The notes: generated from the letters alone by a model not told the origin. DNA of 64,000 bases from Rossellomorea aquimaris TF-12 (GCF_001648555.1 NZ_LQXM01000002.1:1-64000); one strand, 5' to 3'; counted from the first letter of the stretch, positions 35,844 through 45,893 are shown. Program-made: numbers and translations.

Positions 35844-35884
35844 AAAAACACCAACCCTGATCAACAGCTGTTGGTGTTTTTTTT
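35844..35884. terminator. Bidirectional terminator between 35440 gene and guaC
   Basis: aaaacaccaac (35845-35855) pairs with gttggtgtttt (35870-35880), with A and T runs on both sides. It serves both convergent genes. Confidence 0.85.
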
Positions 35885-35898
35885 ATGCTTTAGATTAA

Positions 35899-36882
35899 TT
35901 AATATACTTTATCTCCATTAAAAATAGAATTCTTAACTACCACATAATCCACGTGACGAATAGCGTCAAGGTTTGTACCACCTGCATAAGAAATAGAGGA
36001 TTGAAGATCTTGTTCCATTTCAATTAGGGTATCCTTTAGAGAACCTTTATGTTCTACAAACATTTTCTTTCCTTCTACATTCTTCTTTTCACCTTTTTGG
36101 AATTCAGAAGCAGAACCAAAGTATTCTTTGTAGAGCTTTCCGTCTCTTTCAGTTGTTTCCCCTGGTGATTCTTCGTGCCCTGCAAATAGGGAACCAATCA
36201 TGACCATTGTTGCTCCGAACCTTACAGATTTCGCTACATCACCATGGGTACGAATGCCTCCGTCAGCAATTATTGGTTTGCTGGCTGCTTTTGCACACCA
36301 TCTTAAAGCAGCTAGTTGCCAGCCGCCGGTACCGAATCCGGTTTTAATTTTTGTGATGCATACCTTACCTGGGCCAATTCCAACTTTCGTTGCATCTGCA
36401 CCAGCATGTTCTAATTCTCTTACGGCTTCTGGAGTTCCGACATTTCCTGCAATAACGAAGCTTGTAGGTAGGTGTTTTTTTATGAATTTGATCATTTCGA
36501 TTACGGCATTGGAATGACCGTGGGCAATATCAATTGTAATGTATTCAGGTATAATTTGTTCCTCAGCTAATTGCTGAATGAATGAGTATTCTTCTTCTTT
36601 CACTCCGACACTAATCGATGCGAATAGTCCACGTGAATGCATATCTTTTGTGAAAGCCAATCTTTTTTGTGGTTCAAAACGATGCATTACATAGAAATAT
36701 CCATTCTCAGCTAAGTAAATAGCAATCTTTTCATCTATAATCGTCTGCATATTTGCTGGGACAACAGGTAATTTAAACGTTCGTTCCCCTAAAGTTACAC
36801 TTGTATCACACTCTGAACGACTGTTTACCACACATTTTGCAGGAATTAATTGAATATCTTCGTAATCAAATACATTTTCCAT
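35899..36882 (-). CDS. guaC: GMP reductase
   Basis: Reduces GMP to IMP with NADPH, the salvage step that returns guanine nucleotides to the purine pool. The IMPDH/GMPR barrel shows [11 protein letters not shown] near 172-182 with the catalytic cysteine (about 178), [11 protein letters not shown] near 205 and [13 protein letters not shown] near 228. The 327 residues match the B. subtilis GuaC type. I chose ATG 36882 ([11 protein letters not shown]), six bases after aggggtg. A sigma-A promoter and PurR-box-like sites lie upstream. It is separate from the zwf operon, being preceded by its own promoter. Confidence 0.95.
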   Translation of the reverse strand: MENVFDYEDIQLIPAKCVVNSRSECDTSVTLGERTFKLPVVPANMQTIIDEKIAIYLAENGYFYVMHRFEPQKRLAFTKDMHSRGLFASISVGVKEEEYSFIQQLAEEQIIPEYITIDIAHGHSNAVIEMIKFIKKHLPTSFVIAGNVGTPEAVRELEHAGADATKVGIGPGKVCITKIKTGFGTGGWQLAALRWCAKAASKPIIADGGIRTHGDVAKSVRFGATMVMIGSLFAGHEESPGETTERDGKLYKEYFGSASEFQKGEKKNVEGKKMFVEHKGSLKDTLIEMEQDLQSSISYAGGTNLDAIRHVDYVVVKNSIFNGDKVY

Positions 36883-36895
36883 ATATAACACCCCT

Positions 36896-36973
36896 AAAAG
36901 CGAATATTTAAATTAAGTTTTTGTTTATCGTTCGTACATTAGCTAATTTACATCATTTTACTGCGGTTGTCAA
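36896..36973 (-). promoter_or_regulatory. guaC promoter with PurR-box-like pair
   Basis: On the minus strand TTGACA (36973-36968), 17 bases, TAAATT (36950-36945) forms a promoter. Downstream, 36939-36927 (ATGTACGAACGAT) matches 10 of 13 positions of the PurR box, and 36908-36896 (AATATTCGCTTTT) matches 11 of 13 of the inverted box, 18 bases apart. Known pairs have 16 to 17, so this is provisional. guaC is in the PurR regulon of B. subtilis. Confidence 0.5.
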
Positions 36974-37028
36974 AAGGTTTATGTTCATATTAGGAAATTG
37001 TATAAAATCCAACAGGGGACTATGACAA

Positions 37029-37062
37029 AAAAAGCCGCTCTCTATTTTGAGAGCGGCTTTCT
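37029..37062 (-). terminator. Terminator of the zwf-cyclase operon
   Basis: aaagccgctctc (37031-37042) pairs with gagagcggcttt (37049-37060). On the minus strand it is followed by a T run (ttttttgtcat), nine bases after the stop of the 37071 gene. Confidence 0.9.
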
Positions 37063-37070
37063 ATCATGCT

Positions 37071-37691
37071 TTATCCAATCAATTCATCAAATAGTAACAC
37101 GCGTGCTGGTGAAGCATCGGTGTTTTCAATTTTTAAGGGAGCAGCTACCATGAAATATTGTCCGGCTTCAATTTCTTTTAATTGAAGTCCTTCCATAATA
37201 ATCACATCACTACCCATCAAACTACGGTGTGTTGGATGACCTTCTTGGGCTCTTTCGATTCCAAGAGCGTCAATTCCAACACCAGAGATGCCTTTTTCAG
37301 CTAAATAGGATGCTGCATCTTCTGCTACATAAATAAAATTGAAGTTGAATTCAGTATCCCATGAATTTTTCGTTTTAAATAAAATAAAATCATTTTTTTC
37401 AATATCTAAATCTTTAATATCTTGAAAACTTATTTTTTCATCCACATCTGTTAAATCAAATACCTTTACAGGACGTACAAGTTTCTCAATTTGAATCGTC
37501 TCGATAGTATCGCCATCGTTGATCATGTGAAGGGGAGCATCTACATGGGTTCCCGTGTGAACATCCATGGTAATACGAGACTCCGTTACATGTCCATTTG
37601 TGCTTGTTTCAATAGTTGGTTGTTTTTCTGGTTTGTTTTTGTATACGGGCATGCCGTTAAAGATTGTTGCTGTTACGTCATAAATTTTCAT
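37071..37691 (-). CDS. Cyclase-family (KynB-like) metal-dependent hydrolase
   Basis: A 206-residue member of the cyclase/arylformamidase family. The metal-binding signature is DVHTGTHVDAPLHM near 43-56 (HxGTHxDAPxH), with a distal GVGIDALGIE near 136 and HRSLMGSDVIIMEGL near 154-168. Relatives hydrolyse N-formylkynurenine or similar amides and need Mn or Zn. It begins 15 bases after zwf, so it is co-transcribed, but no tryptophan-degradation gene is nearby. The exact substrate cannot be inferred. Confidence 0.82.
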   Translation of the reverse strand: MKIYDVTATIFNGMPVYKNKPEKQPTIETSTNGHVTESRITMDVHTGTHVDAPLHMINDGDTIETIQIEKLVRPVKVFDLTDVDEKISFQDIKDLDIEKNDFILFKTKNSWDTEFNFNFIYVAEDAASYLAEKGISGVGIDALGIERAQEGHPTHRSLMGSDVIIMEGLQLKEIEAGQYFMVAAPLKIENTDASPARVLLFDELIG

Positions 37692-37706
37692 ATTTTCACA
37701 CCTCTT

Positions 37707-39215
37707 TTAGCATTGGTCTACGTCTAGATTTGTAATTGGCCACCAATAGAATCCATCTTTTGCAAGTAAATTATCAGCGGCTTTTGGTCCCATCGAGCCT
37801 GATTCATAGTTAGGGAATTGTTCATCACGTGTGTGCTCCCAAACCTCAGAAATCTTATCAACGAAAGCCCAAGATAATTTCACTTCATCCCAGTGAGTAA
37901 AGTTTGTAGCATCCCCACGCATACAGTCAAATAGGAGCTTCTCGTATGCCTCTGGAGTATTCATTCCATCGACACTATTATTAGCAAAGTTTAACTTAAC
38001 AGGTGTTGTTTCAATATTTTGACCTGACTTTTTAGCATTGAGATGAAGGGTTATACCTTCTTCTGGCTGAATATGAATCACTAACAGGTTAGGTGCTAGA
38101 GGTTTGTCCATATTGTAATAAAGATTCATTGGAATGTCCTTAAATTGAATCACAATTTTTGTTGATTTTGCACCCATTCTTTTACCGGTACGAATGTAGA
38201 AAGGAACACCTGCCCAACGGAAATTATCAATCATAAGCTTACCAGCAACGAACGTCTCCGTATTGGAGCGATCATCTACATTTTCAGCCTCGCGATAACC
38301 ACTTACCTCTTGGTTATTGGATGTACCAGGACCATATTGGCCTCTGACAAAGTAATCCTTCACTTCATCTCGTTCGAATGGTCTTAAAGAACGAAGAACG
38401 CGTACCTTTTCACTTCGAATCTCATCCGTTGTTAGTTTAATTGGTGGTTCCATAGCTAATAGAGCGACCATTTGGAGCATATGATTTTGAACCATATCCC
38501 TTAGGGCTCCACTCTTTTCATAATAGCGTCCACGATCTTCTACACCTAAATCTTCAGATGACGTTACTTGGATATTTGAAATGTATCGATTGTTCCATAA
38601 CGGTTCAAATAAGGCGTTGGCAAAACGAATGACTTCAATATTTTGGACCATTTCTTTTCCGAGATAGTGGTCTATACGGTATATCTGATCTTCTGAGAAT
38701 GATTCACGTATCTGACTATTTAATTTCTCTGCAGAAGGAAGATCGTGTCCAAACGGTTTTTCAATTACAAGGCGTTGAAACCCTTCCGTTTCAGTAACCC
38801 CTTGATTTTTTAATTGCTCAGTAATGGTTCCAAAAAACTCTGGCGCCATAGCCAAATAAAATATTCGATTTCCTTCAAGGTTGTAACTCTCATCTAATTC
38901 GTCACAGCGTTGTTTTAATTCCTTGTACGAATCACTATTGGATACATCGTTTGGTTGGTAATAGAAGTGAGAAACAAATTCATCAATGTTTTCATTTTCT
39001 CCAATGGCGTTATGTACGGACGTTTTAACATGCTCTTGAAATTCTTCATTTGACCAGTTCCGGCGAGCGACACCGACTACGGCAAATCGCTTTGAGATTT
39101 TCCCTTTGCGGAATAAATGATAAAGAGATGGATACAGCTTTCTTTTGGCTAAATCACCTGTTGCACCAAAAATGGTAATAAGAGACGATGGTGTATTTGA
39201 ATTATTCAATGTCAT
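37707..39215 (-). CDS. zwf: Glucose-6-phosphate 1-dehydrogenase
   Basis: First enzyme of the oxidative pentose phosphate pathway, producing NADPH. The nucleotide-binding motif FGATGDLAKRKLYPS is at about 17-31 and the active-site signature RIDHYLGKEMVQN is near 175-187. VKVLRSL-like and RAGVPFYIRTGKRM-like segments (here starting RWAGVPFYIRTG near 331) are conserved. The 502 residues are standard for Bacillus. ATG 39215 follows gtgaggtc. It is divergent from the inserted ABC genes and far from gndA, unlike in B. subtilis. Confidence 0.96.
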   Translation of the reverse strand: MTLNNSNTPSSLITIFGATGDLAKRKLYPSLYHLFRKGKISKRFAVVGVARRNWSNEEFQEHVKTSVHNAIGENENIDEFVSHFYYQPNDVSNSDSYKELKQRCDELDESYNLEGNRIFYLAMAPEFFGTITEQLKNQGVTETEGFQRLVIEKPFGHDLPSAEKLNSQIRESFSEDQIYRIDHYLGKEMVQNIEVIRFANALFEPLWNNRYISNIQVTSSEDLGVEDRGRYYEKSGALRDMVQNHMLQMVALLAMEPPIKLTTDEIRSEKVRVLRSLRPFERDEVKDYFVRGQYGPGTSNNQEVSGYREAENVDDRSNTETFVAGKLMIDNFRWAGVPFYIRTGKRMGAKSTKIVIQFKDIPMNLYYNMDKPLAPNLLVIHIQPEEGITLHLNAKKSGQNIETTPVKLNFANNSVDGMNTPEAYEKLLFDCMRGDATNFTHWDEVKLSWAFVDKISEVWEHTRDEQFPNYESGSMGPKAADNLLAKDGFYWWPITNLDVDQC

Positions 39216-39357
39216 GACCTCACTTTATCTTTGTTGCCTAGCTTGTAATACCTGTGTTTCTTCTTATTTAATATCCTTTACAATTATCTAATTTTAAAGA
39301 TTTATAAGCCATTTAGCAAATTATTTGCAATCAGAAAGAGAATGCGACCTGAAATAA

Positions 39358-39426
39358 ATTTTATGAAATATCCATATGTAAATATTTCATAAAATGATTG
39401 TATATGGTTTTATTTCTCGATATGAT
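39358..39426 (+). promoter_or_regulatory. Promoter of the ABC exporter with 14-bp inverted-repeat operator
   Basis: TTGTAT (39398-39403), 17 bases, TATGAT (39421-39426) is a good sigma-A promoter 44 bases before the ATPase start. Two bases upstream of the -35 ends a perfect 14-base inverted repeat, attttatgaaatat (39358-39371) and its complement (39382-39395), with a 10-base spacer. No regulator gene is adjacent. The remaining zwf-side gap shows nothing else. Confidence 0.6.
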
Positions 39427-39470
39427 GAAGGTATCTTTAACCTTTTTTACTAACTTAAGGGGGAAAATGG

Positions 39471-40169
39471 ATGATTGCCTTAAAAAACGTAAGTAAACAG
39501 TATCAAAGTGGTGAAATCATCGTTAAAGCATTAAAATCAGTTTCACTAGAATTGCCCCAAGGGTCCATATCCGTCATATTAGGTCCTTCCGGTTCTGGAA
39601 AATCGACCTTGGTTAATGTCATAGGGGGCATAGATACAATTGATTCGGGAGAAATGACTATTTTTTCTCAATCCCTTCATCACTTTTCTGTTAAGGAATT
39701 AACAAACTATCGTCGTCATTATGTTGGCTTTATTTTTCAATCTTATAACTTAATCCCTACATTAACTGTAAAAGAAAATGTAGAAGTAGGCTCAGAAATT
39801 AGTGATTCTCCGTTAGATATCAACGAAGTGTTAGAACGGGTAGGTATGATAGATAAACAGGGTAAGTACCCTCATCAGCTGAGTGGTGGAGAACAACAAA
39901 GGGTGGCCATTGCTCGGGCTCTAGTGAAAAATCCAAAATTGCTTCTTTGTGATGAACCTACGGGTGCATTGGATGAAGAAACCGGTAAAAATATACTACA
40001 ATTACTTCAAGAAATTAATGTGAAATTTAAAACCACCATTCTTCTCATTACGCACAATCCTGGAATTGGTGAAATGGCAAATTGGGTCGTGAAGATGAAA
40101 AGTGGAGAAGTGGTCGCCCTTGAAGAAAATAAAACACCGCTCTCTGCTGAGCAGGTGAAATGGGTATGA
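39471..40169 (+). CDS. ABC transporter ATP-binding protein (MacB/LolD type)
   Basis: A 232-residue ATPase. Walker [10 protein letters not shown] is near 39-47, the Q-loop IFQSYNLIP near 85, the signature [13 protein letters not shown] near 137, Walker [13 protein letters not shown] near 157-168, and the H-loop LLITHN near 194. The GALDEETG sequence is typical of the MacB/FtsE/LolD group that pairs with FtsX-fold permeases. It overlaps the permease gene by 10 bases. The pair replaces nothing in B. subtilis here and sits between zwf and rnz, so it is an insertion. Confidence 0.9.
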   Translation: MIALKNVSKQYQSGEIIVKALKSVSLELPQGSISVILGPSGSGKSTLVNVIGGIDTIDSGEMTIFSQSLHHFSVKELTNYRRHYVGFIFQSYNLIPTLTVKENVEVGSEISDSPLDINEVLERVGMIDKQGKYPHQLSGGEQQRVAIARALVKNPKLLLCDEPTGALDEETGKNILQLLQEINVKFKTTILLITHNPGIGEMANWVVKMKSGEVVALEENKTPLSAEQVKWV

Positions 40170-42412
40170 AAAAGCTTTCTAAAAGCGTGTTTAAAGAAAT
40201 GAAAAATAGTAAGCTGCAATTTGGTGGCGCAATTTTTCTTATTTTTTTAGGGGTTATGCTTTTTATAATGCTCCGCTCCTCTATTACCTCCATTGAGAAG
40301 AGCAATCTCACCTTTGCAGAAGATTATGTTCAGGAGGATTTTCAATTTTATACAAGTGAGAAGCTTACAAATGAGAAAATAACGCTCATCGAGGAGAAGC
40401 ATCAAGTCGAAATGGAGAGGCGTCTAACGAGTGACGTTGAGTTGGATGATGGTAAAAAAACTCTTCGTCTTTTTAATGAAACGACTACGGTAGATAAAGC
40501 CTATGTTGAAAAAGGGCAACTTCCAAAAGAGAAAAATGAGGTGGCCATTTCAGATATTTTTGCACGTAAGAACAGTATGGAAATTGGAGATACCATACTG
40601 TTGAACGGAGAGGATAAAGAGATATCAGGTTTTATATACTTACCAGATTATATTTATCCCCTTAAAAATGAACGTGAGATCGTCAATAATGCCACAGATT
40701 TCGGCTATGGTATTTTGACTGAAGATGTATTTGAAGGGTTAGAAGATTCCGCATCCTATTACATTGGCAAGTGGAATAAAAGAGGAAGCGTTTCAGACTT
40801 AAAAGAGTCCATTTCCAAAGAGGCTCCTGTTTTAAAATGGTTGAATAGTAGTGATAATCCTAGAATTTCTTATATTAATACAGAGATTAAAGGAACCAAG
40901 TCCTTTTCAACTGTTCTTCCTTTGTTCATAGGGGTTATTTCACTTATGATGGTCGTTATTCTATTAAAACGACGTTTAGATTCTGAAAAGAAGCAAATTG
41001 GAACTCAGCTTTCACTGGGATATTTTCCAAGAGAAATTACGAAGGCGTATTTATTTTATCCTTTGTTTGTCGGGTTGTTCGGTTCCATTTTAGGTGTCAT
41101 CGCAGGTGGGCTATTATCTGTGCCCATTACGAAGTTGTACACAGAATTTTTTAATGTTCCGATTATTAAACAGTTCGGAACAGACTTTATTTCGGTCCTT
41201 TTAGCAATCCTGGTTCCAACCATTTTCCTTCTTGTTACAGGTTATATTGTGATCACCAAACAAGTGTCCAAAATTCCCATTCACCTTTTAAAACCTCAGC
41301 AAATTGGAGCCTTAGAAAATAAGACGAGAACGTTTCGTTTTCAACCTAAGTCATTCCGAGCTCGTTTTCGTTTGAAAATGGTAGTAAATAATCTTGGAAG
41401 AGTGTTTTATTTAGCAATCGGTATTGTGTTTTCCACCATTCTATTAATGTATGGATTTGTAAGTATGAATTCTATGGATACATTAATGGAAGAGACATAT
41501 AAGGAAGGGCTTCAATATGATTATGGCGTTTACTATCAAGGTTTGAAAACATCTGAAGCGACTGAAAACGTATTTACTTTTTCTGAAACAAATGCGGTAC
41601 ATGAGGGTGAAGAAGAAAAAGTTCAACTGTATGGAATCGAATCTTCTAACTCCACAATATCCTTACAGAATGAAAAAGGAGAGAACTTGATTCCAAACCT
41701 ACAAGATGGAATTATCATCAACAAGGTTCTGTCTTATATATTCAACTTGAATGAAGGGGATCCGATTACCCTTAAGCTTTCTACGAATGATGAGTCGCGA
41801 ACCTTTGAAATTGTCGGCGTTGCAGAATTATATACGGGTTCATTAGCCTACATGGACCGCCACACCTTGAATGAATGGAACGACTATCCTGAAAATAGTT
41901 ATCTCGGGGAGTGGACTTCAGATAAGCCGGTAAAAATGGATAATATCTTTATGATAGAAAATAAGAAAGAGATGATGGAGTCTCTTGAGTCTTTAATGGG
42001 TCCAGTGAGATATTCGATTTTCATTATGTCGGGTCTTTCTTTCGTCATAGGACTGGTGATCATCACTCTAATTACCAATCTGATTGTGGAGGAGAATACG
42101 AATTCCATTTCATTATTAAAAGTCATTGGATATGATGATAAAACGATTTCTAAATGGATGATCAATATTTATACCCCTGTTGTGATCATCGCATATTGTG
42201 TTGGTGTGCCTTTAGCCATCATTAGTATCGACACATTGTTAAAATCATTAGCGTCAGAGACAAATTATGTACTGCCCGTAACCATTAATATACCTCTTTT
42301 CTTTATAGGATTTGGGATTATTCTTTCTTCTTATTTAGTGTCAGTTTCCTTATCAAAGAGAAAACTGAAAAAGGTTTCACTGCAGGAAGTATTAAAGCGT
42401 CAAGATGCTTAA
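40160..42412 (+). CDS. FtsX-like ABC permease
   Basis: A 750-residue membrane protein. One helix near 16-36 is followed by an extracytoplasmic domain (about 40-255), three helices between about 260 and 380, a second outer domain (about 420-640), and three C-terminal helices (about 640-735) with a second FtsX domain. This two-FtsX layout belongs to the bacitracin-export/BceB- or MacB-like transporters. ATG 40160 overlaps the ATPase end; ATG 40166 is an alternative. No BceRS-type two-component genes are beside it. The role may be antibiotic or lipid export or a mechanotransmission task. Confidence 0.85.
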   Translation: MGMKKLSKSVFKEMKNSKLQFGGAIFLIFLGVMLFIMLRSSITSIEKSNLTFAEDYVQEDFQFYTSEKLTNEKITLIEEKHQVEMERRLTSDVELDDGKKTLRLFNETTTVDKAYVEKGQLPKEKNEVAISDIFARKNSMEIGDTILLNGEDKEISGFIYLPDYIYPLKNEREIVNNATDFGYGILTEDVFEGLEDSASYYIGKWNKRGSVSDLKESISKEAPVLKWLNSSDNPRISYINTEIKGTKSFSTVLPLFIGVISLMMVVILLKRRLDSEKKQIGTQLSLGYFPREITKAYLFYPLFVGLFGSILGVIAGGLLSVPITKLYTEFFNVPIIKQFGTDFISVLLAILVPTIFLLVTGYIVITKQVSKIPIHLLKPQQIGALENKTRTFRFQPKSFRARFRLKMVVNNLGRVFYLAIGIVFSTILLMYGFVSMNSMDTLMEETYKEGLQYDYGVYYQGLKTSEATENVFTFSETNAVHEGEEEKVQLYGIESSNSTISLQNEKGENLIPNLQDGIIINKVLSYIFNLNEGDPITLKLSTNDESRTFEIVGVAELYTGSLAYMDRHTLNEWNDYPENSYLGEWTSDKPVKMDNIFMIENKKEMMESLESLMGPVRYSIFIMSGLSFVIGLVIITLITNLIVEENTNSISLLKVIGYDDKTISKWMINIYTPVVIIAYCVGVPLAIISIDTLLKSLASETNYVLPVTINIPLFFIGFGIILSSYLVSVSLSKRKLKKVSLQEVLKRQDA

Positions 42413-42460
42413 GTGTATGCTATGATAGAGGCAACATTGTCGTATTAGGAGTGGGTGAAA

Positions 42461-43387
42461 ATGGAATTGTTATTTCTGGGAACGGGTGCAGGTGTCCCTG
42501 CTAAACTCCGCAATGTCACCAGTATTGCGTTGAAATTATTAGAAGAACGAGGTGCTGTATGGCTTTTCGATTGTGGAGAAGCTACGCAGCATCAAATTTT
42601 ACATACTAGCTTGAAACCGAGAAGAATAGAAAAAATCTTTATTACCCATTTACATGGTGATCACATTTATGGTCTTCCCGGACTATTAGGTAGTCGTTCC
42701 TTTCAAGGAGGAAATTCTCCTTTAACCGTCTATGGACCAAAAGGAATAAAGGAATATATCGAGGTTTCACTTTCTCTAAGCCGAACTCATCTTCAATATT
42801 CCCTAAGCATTGTTGAAATCGAAGAGGGTATTATTTTTGAAGATGAAGAATTTAAAGTAGAGGCAAAAGAACTTGAACATGCGATTCCGACATTCGGGTA
42901 CAGAGTTGTAGAAAAGGATAAGCCAGGTGTCCTTGAGGTAAATGAATTGCAGGCAATCGGGCTACCACCAGGACCGGTTTATAAAAAGTTGAAATTAGGA
43001 CAAACAGTTCTTCTTGAAGACGGCAGAGAAATCAATGGGAAGGATTTTATCGGCCCCTCTATTCCGGGTAGAGTTGTGACGATTCTAGGTGATACTCGTA
43101 CCTGTCAAAATGCAATCAAGCTGGGAGAAGGCGCCGATGTCATGATCCATGAAGCAACGTTTAATAAAGAGCAGGAACAAATGGCTCATGAATATTACCA
43201 TTCAACTACGAAGCAAGCAGGGGAAACGGCATTAGCCGCAAATGCTAAAGTCCTTTTTTTAACACATATTTCTTCAAGGTTTGCAAAAGAGTCCTGGAAT
43301 GAATTGCGAGATGAAGCCCGCCAAGTGTTTCCTGAGACATTCATTGCAAAGGATTTTATGGAATATAGCATTTCTGTTAAGAAGTAG
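42461..43387 (+). CDS. rnz: Ribonuclease Z
   Basis: The metallo-beta-lactamase-fold endonuclease that trims tRNA 3' ends. The N-terminus [15 protein letters not shown] and the zinc motif [13 protein letters not shown] (about 62-74) are family hallmarks. The HEATF motif is near 229 and HISSRF near 267. The exosite arm (about 155-190, [11 protein letters not shown]) is present, as in long-form bacterial enzymes. I chose ATG 42461, nine bases after aggag, over GTG 42455, for 308 residues. It occupies the same place as B. subtilis yqjK. Confidence 0.94.
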   Translation: MELLFLGTGAGVPAKLRNVTSIALKLLEERGAVWLFDCGEATQHQILHTSLKPRRIEKIFITHLHGDHIYGLPGLLGSRSFQGGNSPLTVYGPKGIKEYIEVSLSLSRTHLQYSLSIVEIEEGIIFEDEEFKVEAKELEHAIPTFGYRVVEKDKPGVLEVNELQAIGLPPGPVYKKLKLGQTVLLEDGREINGKDFIGPSIPGRVVTILGDTRTCQNAIKLGEGADVMIHEATFNKEQEQMAHEYYHSTTKQAGETALAANAKVLFLTHISSRFAKESWNELRDEARQVFPETFIAKDFMEYSISVKK

Positions 43388-43400
43388 TGGAGGGAAGTAC

Positions 43401-43940
43401 ATGAAAAACATTTACATCGTACGACATGCAAAAGCAGAAGGTCAGCCTTTTCAGTCACCTTTAACGGATATTGGAATGGAGCAGGCAATACACCTGGCTT
43501 CTTTCTTAGAAAACCGTTCGATTCAAGCCGTTTACTCTAGCCCGTTTGTAAGGGCAATTGAAACTATAGCACCCTTTGCCAAGCGAGCGGGCCTGACTAT
43601 TCGAGAAGATGATCGGTTAGGAGAAAGGGTCCTCAGTGATCAGGATTTTCCTGACTGGTTGGAAAAGTTAAAGAAGAGCTTTGAAGATTTCTCCTTATCA
43701 TTACCTGGTGGAGAATCCAATCAAAAGGCGATGGAGCGAGCTCAGTCCTTTGTTGATGATGTCTTAACAAAAGAAGAAGACAACATTGTATGTGTTAGTC
43801 ATGGGAATTTAACGACATTATTGTTGAGGTTGTTTGATGACAAGTATGGGTATGAAGAATTATTTGCTCTTTCAAATCCTGACGTTTATTTGGTAACAGT
43901 GGAGCAAAGCCAAGCTTCGGTTCAACGAATTTGGAAATAA
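43401..43940 (+). CDS. Histidine phosphatase family protein
   Basis: A 179-residue phosphoglycerate-mutase-like phosphatase. The catalytic RHA motif (IVRHAKAEG near 5-13, with the phospho-histidine) replaces the usual RHG. SPFVRAIET near 49-57, and VSHGNLTTLL near 131 with the second histidine, are conserved. ATG 43401 follows ggaggga; the longer frame overlapping rnz has no site. It is in a run with rnz and the acetyltransferase at 43953. A related gene with RHGD is at 50865. The substrate is unknown. Confidence 0.85.
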   Translation: MKNIYIVRHAKAEGQPFQSPLTDIGMEQAIHLASFLENRSIQAVYSSPFVRAIETIAPFAKRAGLTIREDDRLGERVLSDQDFPDWLEKLKKSFEDFSLSLPGGESNQKAMERAQSFVDDVLTKEEDNIVCVSHGNLTTLLLRLFDDKYGYEELFALSNPDVYLVTVEQSQASVQRIWK

Positions 43941-43952
43941 AGGGGAGTGCGT

Positions 43953-44714
43953 ATGCAGATAACATTTGACCTTATATATAAAGAAGGAAAAGAAGGACAT
44001 GTAGTAGCAGAAAATAATCTCTATCAACACATTCATTTTCCAGAAATGTTAACAAGGTATGATAGTAATTTTCTTGAATTTAATAAACAGCCATCCCTTT
44101 CTGAATTTAAAGAAGCCGCTCATTTTTTAAGAGAATTCCATAAATCAAAAGGGCAAAAACATGTAAAATTCTATTTTCCACAGGATGTTAAACCCTCTCA
44201 GGAATTAATGGACTTTTTTGCACGTGAAAAATTTGAAGTGGGGTTTAATGAATTATATAGTATTGCACCTGATCAATTTCCACCTTTAGAAGATAATCCT
44301 GATATAGAAATTAAGGTAGTGTCTGATCAAGATCTTGATGCTTACCTTGAATTCCAGTACCAACAGGATTTAGAATTTGGAGAGGAATTTGCTCAACAAA
44401 AGATTGATTTACATAAACGACACTTTCAAGATGAGAATTTTATTCAACTTCTAGCCTATTATCGTGGAACCCCAGCAGGGTCAGTCGATGTTATTATTAA
44501 ATCGGACACAGCGGAAATAGATGGGCTGATGGTTCAAGAATCTTTTCAAAAGAAGGGCATAGGGAGTAAATTGCAAGAACGTGTGATGAAAAAATTTCCT
44601 AATAAAACAGTGATTCTGTTAGCTGATGGAGAAGACACACCTAGACTTATGTATCAAAGACAAAACTACCGTTATGGTGGTTTCAAGTATGAAGTTCAGA
44701 AAGTGTATGAATAA
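43953..44714 (+). CDS. GNAT-family acetyltransferase with N-terminal extension
   Basis: A 253-residue protein. The N-terminal half (about 1-110) is a degenerate acetyltransferase-like domain. The C-terminal half has motif A at EIDGLMVQESFQKKGIGSKLQ (cited by its flanks, near 190-210) and a shortened motif B. ATG 43953 follows aaggggag by six bases. It lies 13 bases after the phosphatase, so the two are co-transcribed. A large symmetrical terminator follows. The substrate is unknown. Confidence 0.8.
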   Translation: MQITFDLIYKEGKEGHVVAENNLYQHIHFPEMLTRYDSNFLEFNKQPSLSEFKEAAHFLREFHKSKGQKHVKFYFPQDVKPSQELMDFFAREKFEVGFNELYSIAPDQFPPLEDNPDIEIKVVSDQDLDAYLEFQYQQDLEFGEEFAQQKIDLHKRHFQDENFIQLLAYYRGTPAGSVDVIIKSDTAEIDGLMVQESFQKKGIGSKLQERVMKKFPNKTVILLADGEDTPRLMYQRQNYRYGGFKYEVQKVYE

Positions 44715-44719
44715 GTGAA

Positions 44720-44757
44720 TGAGGGGGGAATGCCAAGGCATTCCCCCTCATTTTTTT
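44720..44757. terminator. Terminator between 43953 gene and namA
   Basis: A 16-base stem, aatgaggggg(g)aatgcc with its complement, around loop aa, with one bulged G, followed by seven T on the plus strand. It may also stop minus-strand transcripts. Confidence 0.9.
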
Positions 44758-44776
44758 GTCCAGTGCTTCTTAGTCC

Positions 44777-45793
44777 TTACCAACCTCTTTGATATTGCTT
44801 GGGAGCTTCCAGTTCTACTCCTAACTCCTTCGCAGCAGTTCTAGGCCAATATGGGTCTCGAAGTAATTCACGTGCAAGTAAAACGAGATCAGCACGCTCG
44901 TTTTGAAGGATTTCTTCTGCTTGAATCCCTGTAGTAATCAGCCCGACTGCTCCTGTGTCAATATCGGCATCTCTCTTGATGGTCTCGGCAAGCTTTACCT
45001 GGTAGCCAGGGAATACAGGGATTTGTGCCGGCACAACTGCACCGGAGCTAACATCAATTAAATCAATTCCTTGTTCCTTCATCCATTTTCCGAATACTAC
45101 ATAATCTTCAACATCAAGACCTTCTTCATGATAATCTTTGGCAGAGACACGTACAAGTAATGGTCCTTCCCATACTTGTTGAATACCGTTAATGATTTCA
45201 CGAAGGAAACGGTAGCGGTTCTCAGGAGACCCACCATATTCGTCCGTGCGTTTATTAGAAAGGGGAGAGAGGAATTCGTTAATGAGATATCCATGGGCTC
45301 CGTGAATTTCAATCACATCAAATCCTGCTTCCCTGGCTCTTTCTGCACCTTTAATGAATGCCTTAATGGTTTCATTAATATCATTCTTTGTCATTTCAAC
45401 AGGTGTTTTCATGTCTTTATTAAATGGAATGGCAGATGGAGCAATAATATCACCTTCTAGAACAGCTTTCCTTCCTGCATGAGCCAGCTGAATACCTGTC
45501 TTCGCACCTTGTTCTTTCATTAATCCTACTAATTCTTTTAATCCTTCCACATGCTCATCATCCCAAATTCCTAAGTCCTGAGGAGAGATTCTTCCTTGGG
45601 GTGTAACGGCAGTTGCTTCCTGAATAATCAGCCCGACTCCACCAACAGCACGGCTCGTATAATGAGTGCGATGCCAATTTTCAACTTTCCCATCATTGTT
45701 ATGGGAAGAGTACATGCACATAGGTGCCATAACAATTCGATTTTTCAGTTCAACATTTTTAAGGGTATATGGTTGAAAAAGCTTTGTATTCAT
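44777..45793 (-). CDS. namA: NADPH dehydrogenase, old yellow enzyme (YqjM)
   Basis: An FMN ene-reductase of 338 residues that reduces alpha,beta-unsaturated carbonyls and quinones and is linked to oxidative stress. The family N-terminus reads [20 protein letters not shown] near 5-24, with Cys26 in MCMYS, the redox-sensitive flavin neighbour known in YqjM. HAGRKA near 105, the substrate pair HGAHGYL near 164-170, and [10 protein letters not shown] near 188 are conserved. Length and end (QRGW, with the arginine finger) equal those of B. subtilis NamA. It is on the minus strand upstream of a terminator. Confidence 0.95.
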   Translation of the reverse strand: MNTKLFQPYTLKNVELKNRIVMAPMCMYSSHNNDGKVENWHRTHYTSRAVGGVGLIIQEATAVTPQGRISPQDLGIWDDEHVEGLKELVGLMKEQGAKTGIQLAHAGRKAVLEGDIIAPSAIPFNKDMKTPVEMTKNDINETIKAFIKGAERAREAGFDVIEIHGAHGYLINEFLSPLSNKRTDEYGGSPENRYRFLREIINGIQQVWEGPLLVRVSAKDYHEEGLDVEDYVVFGKWMKEQGIDLIDVSSGAVVPAQIPVFPGYQVKLAETIKRDADIDTGAVGLITTGIQAEEILQNERADLVLLARELLRDPYWPRTAAKELGVELEAPKQYQRGW

Positions 45794-45893
45794 CTTTCAT
45801 CACCTTTCATCAAGGGTTATTTATTTCGGGTTTCTAAATAGTAATTCACAATGATTATAACAACACCTATTTTTCCAGGAAAGAAATGTGCTT

